64,000 nt of DNA from Fragilariopsis cylindrus CCMP1102 (GCA_900095095.1 FMBT01000365.1:62001-126000), one strand, 5' to 3'. Shown: positions 35,665 to 47,492, numbered from the stretch's first letter. Notes: generated by a model from the sequence alone, not told the origin. Program-made: numbers and translations.

Positions 35665-36280
35665 GTTGATGAGGATGATGATGATGATTTGTCTTGATAG
35701 TATGATGTAGAATAAAAATTGAAGCGAGTTGTACTATGGAAACCTTTTAGACTTTGGAGGAATGAAATTTATGATCCTTTAGAATTGAAAATGAAGAAAG
35801 AAAAGTCGTAGACTTTTCTCGTTGTAACGACCATTTTTTTTCTTTTTCTTTTCCTTTGATTTTATACTGCATTATTCCAGGGAATAGTGCTAGGATTGGT
35901 GAGGAAAGAAACGGATCATATTTCCGTTTTGTTGGCGAAGAGGAAACGGGTCATATTTCCGTTTTGTTGGCGAAGAGGGAACGGATTATATTTCCGTTTT
36001 GAAACGCAAGCACGTTGTTTTTACCATCTTTTTGCTTGGGTTGTATGATGCGAAGAACACTGATTTTGTAAATCCGTTTTACATTCTTCAAACATACAAT
36101 TCTGGAGCTTTGCGTTACTGGAAATCCGTTTCTTCTTCTTCTTCGCTTCGCCAGCCGTCCCGATTATAGAGATATCGTCGTTTCTTTGCCGTCTTGTTAA
36201 CCGTTCCGTTTGGCAATGCTAGTAGATTCATCAATTCTTACTCTAAGTATTTGATGTTAACTTTCCTTTATATTGTTGTT

Positions 36281-36345
<65 letters not shown>

Positions 36346-37834
36346 TTTGTGTTTCGGTTTCATTCTCAAATATAAATTTAAATTAGATTCTGAATTTTGC
36401 GCGAAAACGAAATTCCCGTAGTTCCTCTTTTATTGTAAGCCTGTCCATTCATATATATCATCAGACATAATAGTAGCTCCATAGTTGCCTTTTCTGCCTT
36501 CCTTGTTGTTTTGATGGACATATTCCAAGTAAATATGAACCTGACTTGTTGCAGACAATTTCCAAACCAGGAAAATTTGACTCTACAGTTGTTTGCCAAT
36601 TGAGAATACACAGTTTCCTGTACTTAAAAAACTATACCTTCTTTAGGTAGGTATTTTAACAGGATTCAAGCTAATGCCCCAATATTGCAACACACTACCA
36701 TTATCTCTGGCATCACATCATGTAACTAATAGTAAGTAATCATAATAGACAATACTAACTAGGTGTGTCATTATTCTATCTGTTATAAACTCGATTATCT
36801 GTTTCGTGAGGGATCAAATAAAACCACCAAAATGTTCCCTTTTCTTGAATATATAGTGCTATTACATATTACTGATAATCTCTAAATGCTGTGTGTATTT
36901 TTTCTATCAGACAGATAAACAGATAGTAGTAATATAGTGGAGATGTGGTCTATATTCTATATAACTTTTTCCTAACATCATGTATTTTGGTTTACATGGA
37001 CTTCAATCTTTGCTTGGTGTTGTATTTTGTGAGGATCAAATTGTATCAAAACAAACAGCACACATTATTTTTTGTACAAAACCCAGCCCCACTCTAGTGT
37101 CTCACCAACACTACAATGCAATAAAAGAAGTATATTACACCATTCTTTGTCACAAACGTTGTTCACATACATACTGAACACATTTTACCCAGGCAAACAG
37201 TGGTAAGTATTATGTACTATGCACAGTTTACTACTACATTTCACTACAGTAGTTCTTGTTGTGTTTCGATTTGTTTTCTGTCGTAATAAATTGAAATTAG
37301 CTGGCCATAACGCGATGCTATGTCACACAGCATGCTGGTCAGCTCTTATTCACGTTCTGGGCGAGTGTTGTTGCCAGTTTTCAGCAGACATAGATTCTTT
37401 TTATTCATCTCCGAGGAGCGAAGGGGTCGGGTCATTATAATATCATGTTACGATTACCCATAAGTCTCGAATAAGCCTGTCGTGTATATATCATAAGCCC
37501 TATTGTCCCTTCAAGATTGTGTTTGTTTTTTATTCTATATTATTATTCATTGCCTGTGCCTCGTGATAAGAATGGCAAAGAACGCTCCATCAGTCTTCTA
37601 TCATACTAGTACATACAGTACCGTATACCGGCGAACATGATCCGATAACAATCCTAGCTGTAACGTTACTGTACCCATAATACTACCGTATTTAGAAAGA
37701 AATTTTCTATGCAAGCGACACAAAAACACATTTAAAGCAAATTGAATGATACGTTGTGAGGGAGAGAATCGACGATGAAGTATACATGAACACTACCCAA
37801 GCAATAACGATATTAATATATTGAAGGGGAAAGA
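35665..37834. other. Gene-poor 2.2 kb region with repeats
   Basis: No gene recognised; the ORFs (up to 77 codons) are random. It holds a 35-bp tandem repeat (listed) upstream of the secreted protein gene and a GT/GTTT microsatellite at about 36283-36350. The part from 36600 to 37834 is plain AT-rich DNA. Confidence 0.5.
35911..36001. repeat. 35-bp tandem repeat, 2.6 copies
   Basis: Units start at 35911, 35946 and 35981 (ACGGRTYATATTTCCGTTTT, then a GTTGGCGAAGAGG part). It lies 247 bp upstream of the secreted protein's start codon, and further TCCGTTTY words follow at about 36070 and 36123, so it could contain a repeated regulatory site. Confidence 0.85.
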
Positions 37835-40639
37835 ATGAAACCCAAAGACCAAGACCACGAGGATCTAAAACTTCGACTGGCACGAATAGCAAAGCAATCT
37901 TGCAACAGGACATGTGCAGATTGTCCAGAAAAGCGACCGACATGGGTATCATTGATCAAACCACAGCAGAATTTTGCTCTTGGTAGTACTAGTTTAGTTT
38001 GCTTCGTTTGTTTGGAATGTGCAGGTCTTCACCGAAAACTAGGGACGCATATTTGCTTTGTTCGGTCAGTAGTCAATCTTGATGAATGGGAGATACATGA
38101 TGTTGATGCAGCAGAATATACTGGTAACGAAGTTGTTAATAAAATCTTTGAGGGGCATATACAAAAGTCCCTATCTAATAGTCCCGGTGCAGCGGATGCT
38201 GTTAATATCAAACCTATACAGGGAGCTCATGTTGCAACTCGGGAACGATTTATACGACAAAAGTACGTTGATTTGTACTTTTATAGTAAAAGTTCTCACT
38301 ATAAGCACATATCCGTTGCCACGGCAAAAATGAAAGCAACTGTTCGCCGAAAACCACCGCAATCACCCGGTAAGGCTGCTCGAAAGAAATTGAGTAAATT
38401 TCTTAGAAGTGGAAATTCTGAAGAAGAAGTTCTTAAAGGATCGAAGTCTGCTTCGGGTTGTTCAACAACCGTGGGAAATACAGTAAGTACACCAAGAAGT
38501 GATGCAACAAAATCTGTTCATTCTATGCCAGTAAAAGGCACTACACGTAGTAGCTTTGAAAATGAATCGAATGGGACAACACCTATCAACAGTGATAATG
38601 ATAATACCTTTGACAACAATAATAATACGTTCAATAATAGCTTTACGTCCCGAGGAGATAACTCGACAAAAAAGAAAACACAATCACCACATAGTACAAC
38701 AACAAAAATGTATTCTCAACGAAGATCATTATCTCGGATTAGGTGTAGAAGTAAACTCAGGGATGGTAGTGATATAGATGATGACAATAATAAGAATAAT
38801 AAACAACATCGGAATCGAAGTACTTCTCGTGTTAGAACTGAGAATAGTAACAAACCCCGTGAAAGACAGGGAAGAAGTAGGGCAGCTCTTAAAAAAGATC
38901 AAGACAACATAACAACGGGTGTGGTGGGCTCACCAACAAGTATTAAATGTCGAGGTCGAAGTTCATCGAGGATAAGATCTACCTCCAGGAAACCAAGTGG
39001 GAAGACTTTGGATATTCGTGAAAAGGGTAAAAACAGCGCTTCGCTTCATCGCTCAAGATCTAGAAATCCTCGGGGGCAGTCTCTTGGTAGATCTAATCTT
39101 TCCAAAGGAGGACCAAGAAATGATGGGATTTATCATGCTACTTTGATTCCCGATGAAGAAACCCAACCTCAATCGTCGAAAGATCGTGGTACGGAAAATC
39201 AAGTACCTACAAGTAAAGATGGCGCATTGAGTGGTATGATTTTGGTATTTGACGACGAAGACACTGTAACGATCGAATCTAACAGCGAGGACGTGCCGAT
39301 GAGACGGAATAGACAACGTCGAGGAGGTTCGCGGCGTCCTCGAGGGAAAAGTACCGGTAAAATGAATACATCATATTCTGCGAATCTTTCGATGGAATCA
39401 CTGAATAATGAGGATCTGGACGGGTATAAGCGTCCTCGAGGGAAAAGTATCGTTGGAGCGAATGCATCATATTCTGCGAATCTTTCGATGGAATCACGGA
39501 ATAATGAGGATCTTGACGGGTACAATAAATCGCGAGTACGAAGCAAAAGTGAAATTCGCGGTAAGGTCAGACATAGCTCCTCAGCTTTATTAAAAAGTCC
39601 AGTACGAGATGTTAGTAGGAGTAAAAAGCGGGGAGAATTGGCATCTCCAGTGAAACGGGGTCGAGGAAGCTTAAGGTCTCTCAGTACAAGTAATAATAAC
39701 ATTGCAATGTCCCCAGTTGGACGAAAAAGTGTAGGTAGAAGCCCACTAAGGGTACGGAGCAACGAAAGTCCAAATAATGATAGAAAGAGGAGTTTGAGTG
39801 CAAGAAAATTGAATATGAAGTTACCGCTTGAAGAAGATTCGCCACAGAAAACGACTTCTGAAGTGCATGCAACAAAAGAAGATAGAAGTCGAAACAGGAG
39901 TAGGAGCAGAAGTACGAGAAAATTGAATACCAGCGCTTCATTTGTCGATTCACATTCATTACCAAAAAATATGCACCCTCCATCAAAGATTGAATCCAAC
40001 AACACCGAAATGGATAAAGGGAGAATGGAGCCCTTGGAAGATTGTACTAGTAATAGTTCTAGACACGACGACCCGAAGCAGAATACCGATAATATTGGAG
40101 AGGGCGACTTCCAGGTCGTTGCGAATTCATCTTTTAATCATCCATCTTTTAACCATAGTAAAGGTAACAAGAGTTCTGACTATTTGTGGGACACTAATGG
40201 GTCTTTCTCTAAACCATATGTCAATAAGAAAGGAGCGGATGATATGGCCAAGGATCGACGACGTTCTAGTCGTGAAGCAACGGAAAGAAAAGGCACTCAG
40301 CGCATGTATCGGAAGAACGATATATTTGCCAGTTTGAATCGGGTAGACCTAGAGGACAACGATGCAAATACTCAGAAGGAGAAAGGATCATCTACAGTGC
40401 GGAAACCTCCCCAGCGGACCAAAAGCAATGATATCATTAGTGGTATGAAACATACACCGACTATTCGAAGGTCAACACCAGGACGTTCTAAGAGTGGTAT
40501 TGTTGGCACGAAGTTGAAACTAACATCATCGGTAGCAAGTGGTGATAAAAATAAGGTTCTGAGGAATGAATGGGAAAAGATGAAGAATGGAAATGATATG
40601 CGCTTTTCAGACTTTGGGAATAGTTTCTCGAAAGTTTGA
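37835..40639 (+). CDS. ArfGAP zinc-finger protein with long basic tail (934 aa)
   Basis: GTPase-activating protein for ARF-type small G proteins in vesicle traffic. The ArfGAP domain is at about residues 12-140. The zinc-binding cysteines are C27, C30, C59 and C62, and the catalytic arginine is R67 in GLHRKLG; ICFVRSVVNLDEW follows. The spacing between the two Cys pairs is 28 residues instead of the usual 16 (insert in WVSLIKPQQNFALGSTSL). The remaining 790 residues are Ser/Arg/Lys/Asn-rich, with many RSRS dipeptides, and look disordered; they contain a 32-residue duplication (39335-39526). Single exon, ATG 37835, no frame breaks. The basic tail may bind membranes or RNA, which is inference. 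Confidence 0.85.
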   Translation: MKPKDQDHEDLKLRLARIAKQSCNRTCADCPEKRPTWVSLIKPQQNFALGSTSLVCFVCLECAGLHRKLGTHICFVRSVVNLDEWEIHDVDAAEYTGNEVVNKIFEGHIQKSLSNSPGAADAVNIKPIQGAHVATRERFIRQKYVDLYFYSKSSHYKHISVATAKMKATVRRKPPQSPGKAARKKLSKFLRSGNSEEEVLKGSKSASGCSTTVGNTVSTPRSDATKSVHSMPVKGTTRSSFENESNGTTPINSDNDNTFDNNNNTFNNSFTSRGDNSTKKKTQSPHSTTTKMYSQRRSLSRIRCRSKLRDGSDIDDDNNKNNKQHRNRSTSRVRTENSNKPRERQGRSRAALKKDQDNITTGVVGSPTSIKCRGRSSSRIRSTSRKPSGKTLDIREKGKNSASLHRSRSRNPRGQSLGRSNLSKGGPRNDGIYHATLIPDEETQPQSSKDRGTENQVPTSKDGALSGMILVFDDEDTVTIESNSEDVPMRRNRQRRGGSRRPRGKSTGKMNTSYSANLSMESLNNEDLDGYKRPRGKSIVGANASYSANLSMESRNNEDLDGYNKSRVRSKSEIRGKVRHSSSALLKSPVRDVSRSKKRGELASPVKRGRGSLRSLSTSNNNIAMSPVGRKSVGRSPLRVRSNESPNNDRKRSLSARKLNMKLPLEEDSPQKTTSEVHATKEDRSRNRSRSRSTRKLNTSASFVDSHSLPKNMHPPSKIESNNTEMDKGRMEPLEDCTSNSSRHDDPKQNTDNIGEGDFQVVANSSFNHPSFNHSKGNKSSDYLWDTNGSFSKPYVNKKGADDMAKDRRRSSREATERKGTQRMYRKNDIFASLNRVDLEDNDANTQKEKGSSTVRKPPQRTKSNDIISGMKHTPTIRRSTPGRSKSGIVGTKLKLTSSVASGDKNKVLRNEWEKMKNGNDMRFSDFGNSFSKV
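39335..39526 (+). repeat. 96-bp tandem duplication inside the ArfGAP gene
   Basis: Units begin CGTCCTCGAGGGAAAAG at 39335 and 39431. Each encodes 32 residues including SYSANLSMES and NNEDLDGY. Divergence is small and the frame is kept. Confidence 0.9.
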
Positions 40640-40810
40640 TTGATATAAGCGCTAACACATAAATTAATGTTATATATGTTCAATACAGTAATACGATATA
40701 TTCTTAACTTTTTAACAACCATGCGTGCAGTTTAATTATTTTTGCCTTTCAAGTACAATATATAATATAGATATGTTTTGTCGTTTATTTCCAAAATTTT
40801 GGAAACTATT

Positions 40811-41941
40811 TTAGCTTCGATCAGCCATATATGTTGATTCCACTGGCAGCAGCGAAGAACCGCTTGTAACATGATGGGATGATTTTTCAATTATATCCAA
40901 GATAAATTCGGCCATTTTCCTCCCCCCCTGACTGCTTGGCTCTACTCTGGCAACATAATCTTCAGCGATCTTACCATCCAGTACGTTAAATAATGGAACA
41001 GGAATTACTTCCGTCCCATTTATATTTATCTTTGATGTTGCTTCAACAAACAATCGTTGCATCAAACATTGTAGCTTCTTAGGATTGCTATCATATCCAA
41101 GACATTTTAAGGCATTTCCCGCCCATGACGGTGTAGGATTTTCATCTAAGTAGTATATCATACAAACTAAGATCTTTTTTGGTTTCGTTTTCGTTACTAA
41201 TTTCTCGATATATTTTTGTACTCTTGTACCAAATAAGTGATTCATATATCCAAGACACGGTGGAAATGCACATGAACATGAAAGCATCGCCACCGGTCCG
41301 CACCCCCAACAATGTTCATCACATGGCATTGTCCCACAAACACATGCATTCTCTAGACATGAGTACGGAAGGTTGACAAGGAAAAGCATCGAAAGTATAG
41401 TGCATAGTGACGGTGACATTGCAACATCATTACCACCAACACTAACCACCAAAATATCCTCAGGTTGTATATTGTCACGAACGAATACATCTTGTTCACG
41501 TAACCGACGTGTTCTTTCATTCACGGTCGTAGCTTCAACGGCAGTATTAATAGCAGCCAATCTGGAACATCGTACCTCTCTACCAATATTACCATTGATA
41601 GTAGTAGTAGTAGTAGTAGCTCGCTCATCGGCTAAATAATTCAACCAGTAAGTAACATCAGCATTCGAAATAGGAGGTTCCAAAGAAGTTCGGTATGCTC
41701 CAACAGCGGGCTTTTTGTCATCGAACCAATATTTGTTATCTAGAGAACTATCCCCAGCAGTCCAAATCAATGAATCACAAGACTCTCTTAGTACTGATAA
41801 GAGATCATCTAAGCCATCCCTAACAGGATGTCCGTGGTATTGGCCATAAAACCTGGCAGAATCTATTTTCTTGTGGGAATCATTACACGTATTCCTGTCA
41901 TTTCTTCCTCCTATATCATCGTGAGTCGGCATCATGGTCAT
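40811..41941 (-). CDS. SGNH/GDSL hydrolase-like protein
   Basis: 376 aa, single exon, ATG 41941. Block I appears as IWTAGDSSLDNKYWF (Ser at 65-66) and block III as VVSVGGND (residues 169-172), the core of the SGNH esterase fold. A Cys-rich hydrophobic insert (SCLENACVCGTMPCDEHC and following, about residues 190-230) sits in the middle. The C-terminal block that normally has D-x-x-H reads DYVARVEPSSQGG, without His at the expected place. It may be inactive, use another residue, or belong to a protist-specific subfamily. Substrate unknown. No signal peptide, so probably cytosolic. Confidence 0.6.
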   Translation of the reverse strand: MTMMPTHDDIGGRNDRNTCNDSHKKIDSARFYGQYHGHPVRDGLDDLLSVLRESCDSLIWTAGDSSLDNKYWFDDKKPAVGAYRTSLEPPISNADVTYWLNYLADERATTTTTTINGNIGREVRCSRLAAINTAVEATTVNERTRRLREQDVFVRDNIQPEDILVVSVGGNDVAMSPSLCTILSMLFLVNLPYSCLENACVCGTMPCDEHCWGCGPVAMLSCSCAFPPCLGYMNHLFGTRVQKYIEKLVTKTKPKKILVCMIYYLDENPTPSWAGNALKCLGYDSNPKKLQCLMQRLFVEATSKININGTEVIPVPLFNVLDGKIAEDYVARVEPSSQGGRKMAEFILDIIEKSSHHVTSGSSLLPVESTYMADRS

Positions 41942-42538
41942 CTATCTAATTCCTTTTTGCGTGATGATGGTGCTAGAAACGATCGTAAGGCGTAGATCAT
42001 AGAAGGTTAGTGAGTTCTGTTACGTTATCTGAACGAATGATTGATTCGTTGATATTGTTGTTATTGTTGTTGCTGTTGCTGTTTGCTGTTTGTTATTTGT
42101 TACTGTGTGTGGGAGAAGCACACTACTAGTAGGTTCTATCGAGTGAAATGGATCTTGTACTGTATGTGATCGCGAAACATACATTCCATTACCGTTTACA
42201 ATTCCACTACCTTTTACGAATAGATGATGCGTTTTGAAAGAACAGATAATATTGTGGCATAACAATTTTAAAATTGGCGCGCTTTTCTCAGGTAACCTTC
42301 GAATAGATTTTATTCGACTCACTCGATCGACTGATCAAAAAATACCTTCTACCCCATCTACTAAACTTCGTGGATTTGTGCGCTCTTTTCCGAAATAGCG
42401 CACGAACGTACACACACTCTTAATTTAATTGCTTTAAACAACAAGCTCGTACTTCCTCCCTTCACACTAGCAACGATAAACTAAATTATAACCCGACGTT
42501 GGCTTTATTTTAAATTGAACAAGACAAATAACATCACC
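41942..42538. other. Divergent intergenic region upstream of eS24
   Basis: No coding signal. A short perfect hairpin (GTGCGCT ... AGCGCAC, 42378-42404) lies about 135 bp before the ribosomal protein start and may belong to its promoter. Confidence 0.45.
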
Positions 42539-43240
42539 ATGAGCGACGCAGTTATCATCAAGACCCGTAAATTCAAGCGCAATCCTCTTCTAGCTAGAAA
42601 GCAGGTGTGTTAAACTTTAGTTTGTCTTTTTGTCACATAGACAGGGTCACCTCTTTTTAATGTTTTTGTGTGCCGGAGATATACATTTTCGTTCCTTTCG
42701 TAGTTGGATTAATTATTTGGGTGACGAATGAATGAACCTCTCATTAGGCGTTAGAGATACATTACATGTTCCAGCCTGGAGATAGTTTCTCTGTTCTTTT
42801 TTAAAGAAAAAATGGTGTGCATTTAAATTTCCCTCCACGATCCATTTTTCTCACGAAAACTTATCTTTCCTACTTATTCTCTTAATTCTTAATAGATGAT
42901 TGTGGATGTTATTCATCCTGGAAGAGCAAATGTATCAAAAGATGAACTTTCGGAACTTTTGGCCGGTATGTACAAGGGTGATTCCAAATTAACTATTCTA
43001 TTCGGATTCCGAACCAAATTTGGTGGTGGAAAAAGTACAGGATTTTGCTTAATTTATGATAACCAAGAATCTATGATCAAATTTGAACCAAAACACAGAA
43101 TGGTCCGTAAGGGTGTATCAACGAAGAAAGAAACATCCCGTAAGGCAATGAAGGAAGCCAAGAATAAGGGAAAGAAGATCCGAGGTACAGGTGCAAGTAT
43201 TGCCAGACACAAGGCAAAGCGTGCCGAAGGAAGCGATTAA
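42539..43240 (+). CDS. RPS24: 40S ribosomal protein eS24
   Basis: Small-subunit ribosomal protein, 136 aa. Exon 1 is 42539-42604 and exon 2 is 42896-43240, separated by a 291-bp intron (donor GTGTGT, acceptor AATAG). The join is in frame after KQ and restores the family sequence [13 protein letters not shown] then [13 protein letters not shown]. The diagnostic motif [15 protein letters not shown] is intact, and the C-terminus is Lys-rich as expected ([14 protein letters not shown]). A 5'-proximal intron is typical for highly expressed ribosomal protein genes. Confidence 0.95.
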
Positions 43241-44578
43241 ACGTATATATATTTCTGTTATATATTTACTTTAGTAATACACTTCTTTACATCATATCCA
43301 CTGCATTATTGTAAAAATCAACTTCCATAATATTTCTTATACTGAAATATTCCGTATCCGGTGGAATTATTTTTGTATTCATCTTTTGGCCACGTTATAT
43401 TCAAGACATCGATATAACATTTGGATTCGTGCTTATGTTCCATTTAGTTTAGTTCTGCCCTCTATCTTCTGTTAGTATTGTTGTTGTCTTTACTCATTAG
43501 TCAGCACTTCTTGTGCTAGATTTTTCATTTCATGATCACCAATAACTAATTGTCATCTCCACCTTCATTGAAACAATTGGAGGCAGCATCCCAAATAAAA
43601 CTTACTATTTATTATTAGAGTTGCTGCTACATGTCTAAGTCTCTGTCTATTGAACATTGTGTTAATGCATCATACATGATACTATTAGACAATGAATGAG
43701 ATGTGTTGATGACTAAATACTTGAAGAAAAGGTTACTTTATAATATAATTTACTGTAGATACCATTCATGTTCAAATGATGATGGATGGGATGTGAATTA
43801 ATTAACCCCCCCCCCCCCCGCCCCTGTTTAGCAATTCATTCATTTTGTTGCTTCCGTATCATTATCACCGTCTACATTGCTGTGAAATGAATTGACTGTA
43901 CATTTCTAATCTTGTCACAGTAACCTGCTTTTGCAAATCTTGATGGAGAGATACAGTTTACATCATCAATCACAAACAAGAGTGAAACTATTATATATCC
44001 ATGGACTTATTTACCTAGGTATCAGAATAGCAAATAATCGTTCTACGCAACAAGTACCTGAAGAACAACGGAAGATAAATAGATGTATTGAATAGAAACA
44101 TTATAACTAAACTACCTACACACTTTTAAGGACTGCAACTGTATGTACTGTAGTAAGTATACTGGTATTGGGTACACTATTTTAGTCGTACGAAAAATAC
44201 TAATTTATTGTCCATTAGGGATCAGGCTAACATACCTATCTCTATACTTTTTTTACCGTTCGTCGTCGCGCGGGTTGTTATTTTTGTACGTGTCGTAGTA
44301 GGTTGACACGTACGGCTGTTCAGAATTAAGCGACATCAATTGAAAGCTTGCAAAATTAAAATATATCTTTTTGTTCAAAAAACATCAAACAAGTACAACT
44401 CAAGAAGGAGCCTTTAAACAACACGCTCCCGACAGGAATGATATAAAGAATCAACCTCCAGAGAAAGTATCTCCAACAAAATACCCAATAGTTCTATATT
44501 AACCTGACTCTACCAAAGATCAGAAGATATCCTACTACAGCCGAAAAAAGGAGGAAATAGAAATTCATACAATATATA
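43241..44578. other. 1.3 kb intergenic region with C14 tract
   Basis: No gene recognised. Contains 14 consecutive C at 43806-43819. The last 300 bp should hold the biotin synthase promoter and 5' UTR. Confidence 0.45.
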
Positions 44579-45928
44579 ATGATGTCAACCAATCGCTTAT
44601 CGGTGGTTGCCACTACCATTTCTCGCCGTTTCAAGCCTTTCGGTACATCATCAAGACTTACCCTTGCTCATCGATGCCTATCAACATCTACCCAGAAAAA
44701 CTTCACCCAACAACAACAGGTTGTCATTGACCGTTACAACTCTAGCACAAATAGCATGACAGGGAGTTCAGCATCCGCAATTTCCAACGACGCCATCAAT
44801 CGTCTACCAAACGATGCGAGCGACCGCAATGCTCTCTACGAGGACGAAGATCGTCGAGAAATGGGAGGCATTACCGCATCCGTACGTACTGATTGGACCA
44901 AACCAGAGATTGCTGAGATTTATAGCTCACCCTTTCACGAACTCATGTACCGAGCAAGTACCGTCCATCGTATGTACTGGGATCCATCGGAGGTTCAACA
45001 ATGTACACTTTTGAGTATCAAAACGGGAGGTTGTACCGAAGATTGTTCCTATTGTTCGCAATCGACTCGCCACAAGACTTTTGTAAGCCCACACCAACCA
45101 TGAAAGTTCAAGAGGTATTAGCGGCAGCTCAAAGGCCAAGGAGGCTGGTTCGACGCGATTCTGCATGGGTGCCGCCTGGAGAGAATTGGGTAACAAGAAA
45201 AACGCATTTAAGCATATTTTGGATATGGTTCGTGGGGTCAATGGTATGGGATTAGAGGTTTGTTGCACCTTGGGTATGCTGAATGCCGAACAGGCTCGTC
45301 AACTCGCTGATGCCGGCCTATCATCCTACAATCACAATTTGGATACATCTCCAGAACATTATCCTAAAGTTATTACGACGCGTAGTTACGAGGATCGTTT
45401 GCAAACGATTTCCAACGTCCGCGACGCTGGTATTCAAGTTTGCTGTGGTGGTATCTTAGGTCTGGGAGAAGCAGAGACGGATCGTGTTGGTCTCCTTCAC
45501 GTTTTGGCGACCCTCCCTTACCATCCAGAATCTGTCCCTATTAATGCTCTGGTATCAGTCGCAGGTACACCCTGGGAGACAGCGATGACTCGGACATTGG
45601 TAATGTTGATGCATTTGATATGGCCCGAATGATCGCTACGGCTCGTATCGTTATGCCCCGAACTTTGGTCCGATTGTCAGCAGGACGTCTGTCCTTTAGT
45701 AACGCAGAACAGTTTCTGATGTTCCAAGCTGGTGCCAATTCTATTTTCAATGGTGACAAGTTGTTAACAACAGACAATAATGATTTTGACGATGATCAAA
45801 ACATGTTCAAAATGTTTGGATTCCAAGGCAAACCGGCGCACAAGGGACCACTGTTGGCTCCTGCCGAAAGTAGTGGTAAAGTTCTTATCACACATGTCAG
45901 AGCTACAGAGGACCAATATGCCGCATAA
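44579..45928 (+). CDS. bioB: Biotin synthase, mitochondrial, frame broken
   Basis: Radical-SAM enzyme inserting sulfur into dethiobiotin, the last step of biotin synthesis. The N-terminus ([20 protein letters not shown] ... RCLSTSTQ) is a typical mitochondrial presequence. The radical-SAM cysteines are in [13 protein letters not shown]. Later motifs are [31 protein letters not shown], and [24 protein letters not shown]. The frame changes at about 45083, 45132 and 45572; at each, one added base (GT-T-AAG, AAA-A-GG, CCC context) restores the conserved protein, for instance [10 protein letters not shown] and [21 protein letters not shown]. Since the whole conserved sequence is otherwise kept, I treat these as sequencing deletions in a functional gene. 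Confidence 0.88.
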
Positions 45929-46071
45929 TTGTGCCTAATATTGTCATTCTATTGTGATTTTTTGTAAGGAAATATTTTTAAAAGTAATAAGGAATTGAAT
46001 AGCAGCAATAATTTATATGCACATGCACTGTAATATTAAACATGTGATCAATCTGTTTTCTCTCTCTTTCT

Positions 46072-47048
46072 TTAGTTGGACATGTTATGCTCGACGCTAT
46101 CTACATCGTCAAGTTCCTCAAGGGCATCAATAATTTCCATATTGAGTTCAAACTCCTCCTCGTTACATTCAACTGGAGCTTTCGTAACCCATGATAGTGA
46201 CATGGATGATTTTTCGTGTCCCATTGATTTAACAACATCAAACATAGCAGCGCAATCTGAAGGCTCAACTAGTATCACGGAACTTCCTTCTTCGTCTCCC
46301 TCCTCCAACATAAAATCGTCTATGTCTGCTTCAATTGCAGAATCCATCAAGGCCTCTTCATCAACTACTGCATCTGGGACTTCAATCTTCCCCTTCCGAT
46401 CATACATAAATAAAACAGACCCCGACTCAGCAATTTTACCATTTCTTTTGTTGACAGTCATTTTAACGTCTTGGCTGACTCTATTTGCGTTGTCACTCAA
46501 GATGTTAATGACCATGGAGACTCCACCGAAACCATATGCTTCATAAGTTGATTCGGAAAAATCTCCAACATTAGCTTCACTAGCTCGTTTGATTGCTCGA
46601 GCAATGTTCTACGATATCAAATACAGTACGTGGTTAGTGGTGGATCATTATTTTAATAGTTACTTTACTATCGCGATAAATGCAAATTAACACAATAATG
46701 TGATCAACAATTACATACATATCAGTCTCTAAAAACAGCACTTACATCTGCAGGTACATTGTTGGCTTTCGCTTGCTTAATTACATCCGCGAGAGCTCTA
46801 TTAGCGTCAGTGGATGGTGACCCTCCCTGTTTGACTGCCATGATAATTTTCTTTCCGAAGGTTGCGTTACACTTTGCCTTTTTCATATCCGTCTTTCCTT
46901 TGGTTTGTGCACGTACGGCAGCTGCCCTTCCCATAAATAATGGACATGTTGTTCTTGTACCGATAGTAGAAAACCCCGAGGAAGGTGAAAACGCCGTGGC
47001 AGAACATATAAATGCTGCTAATGACAGTAAAGTTATTGGCTTAATCAT
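46072..47048 (-). CDS. yebC: YebC/TACO1-family protein, plastid-targeted
   Basis: Two exons, complement(46072-46608, 46746-47048), 279 aa. The 137-bp intron has donor GTAAGT and acceptor TAG; the join gives NVPADNIARAIKRAS, the conserved family motif. The N-terminus is a signal peptide (MIKPITLLSLAAFICS) followed by ATAFSP, the classic diatom plastid-import motif. YebC-type proteins act in translation of organelle or bacterial mRNAs (TACO1 in mitochondria; bacterial YebC relieves ribosome stalling on proline runs) or as DNA-binding regulators. The conserved GRAAAVRAQTKGKTD start and the YEAYGFGGV motif are present. Divergent from the RNase H gene. Start ATG 47048. Confidence 0.88.
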
Positions 47049-47492
47049 CCTGGAATTCTAGGAAAGTTGGAGGCTTGGGTAATATTAGTAGTAGTAGTGA
47101 TAGAATGAATGTTTGATGTTTGTGTTCTTTTCTTTGGACACAAATTGAAAATTCAAAGACAGATTGAAAATAAATATTCAAATTTACAAATAAAAATCCA
47201 TAAAAAAGTGATGATGGATACGCGTGGAAACTTAGTTTCGTGATTCAATCAAGTCACGCATGCTTGATGTCACGAGAAGACGACGTCAAGAAAGTTGGAT
47301 GATTGTTTGATTCATTCTACTGTACTTCTAGAAGTACTACAGACAGCTACAGTAGTAGGATTCTAAATTCTCTTGAAAGATATTCTGTCCTTGTTGTCAT
47401 TGTAGTTGTTGTGTTATGCTGTTGCTGTTGGAAGTGGTTTATACATATCCATTCGTTCCTTCTAGTAGTGACAAAGGGCAACATATGCAATA
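47049..47492. other. Divergent intergenic region
   Basis: Upstream DNA of yebC and the RNase H gene. AT-rich, with TAG/GTA repeats near 47080; no gene. Confidence 0.4.

Noticed and set aside
36194-36421. ORF with a long Cys-Val run
   Set aside because: It is a translated GT microsatellite.
39199-40005. 268-codon minus-strand ORF opposite the ArfGAP gene
   Set aside because: Leu/Ser/Arg-rich composition is the antisense of Ser/Arg codons in the tail; no motif or start context.
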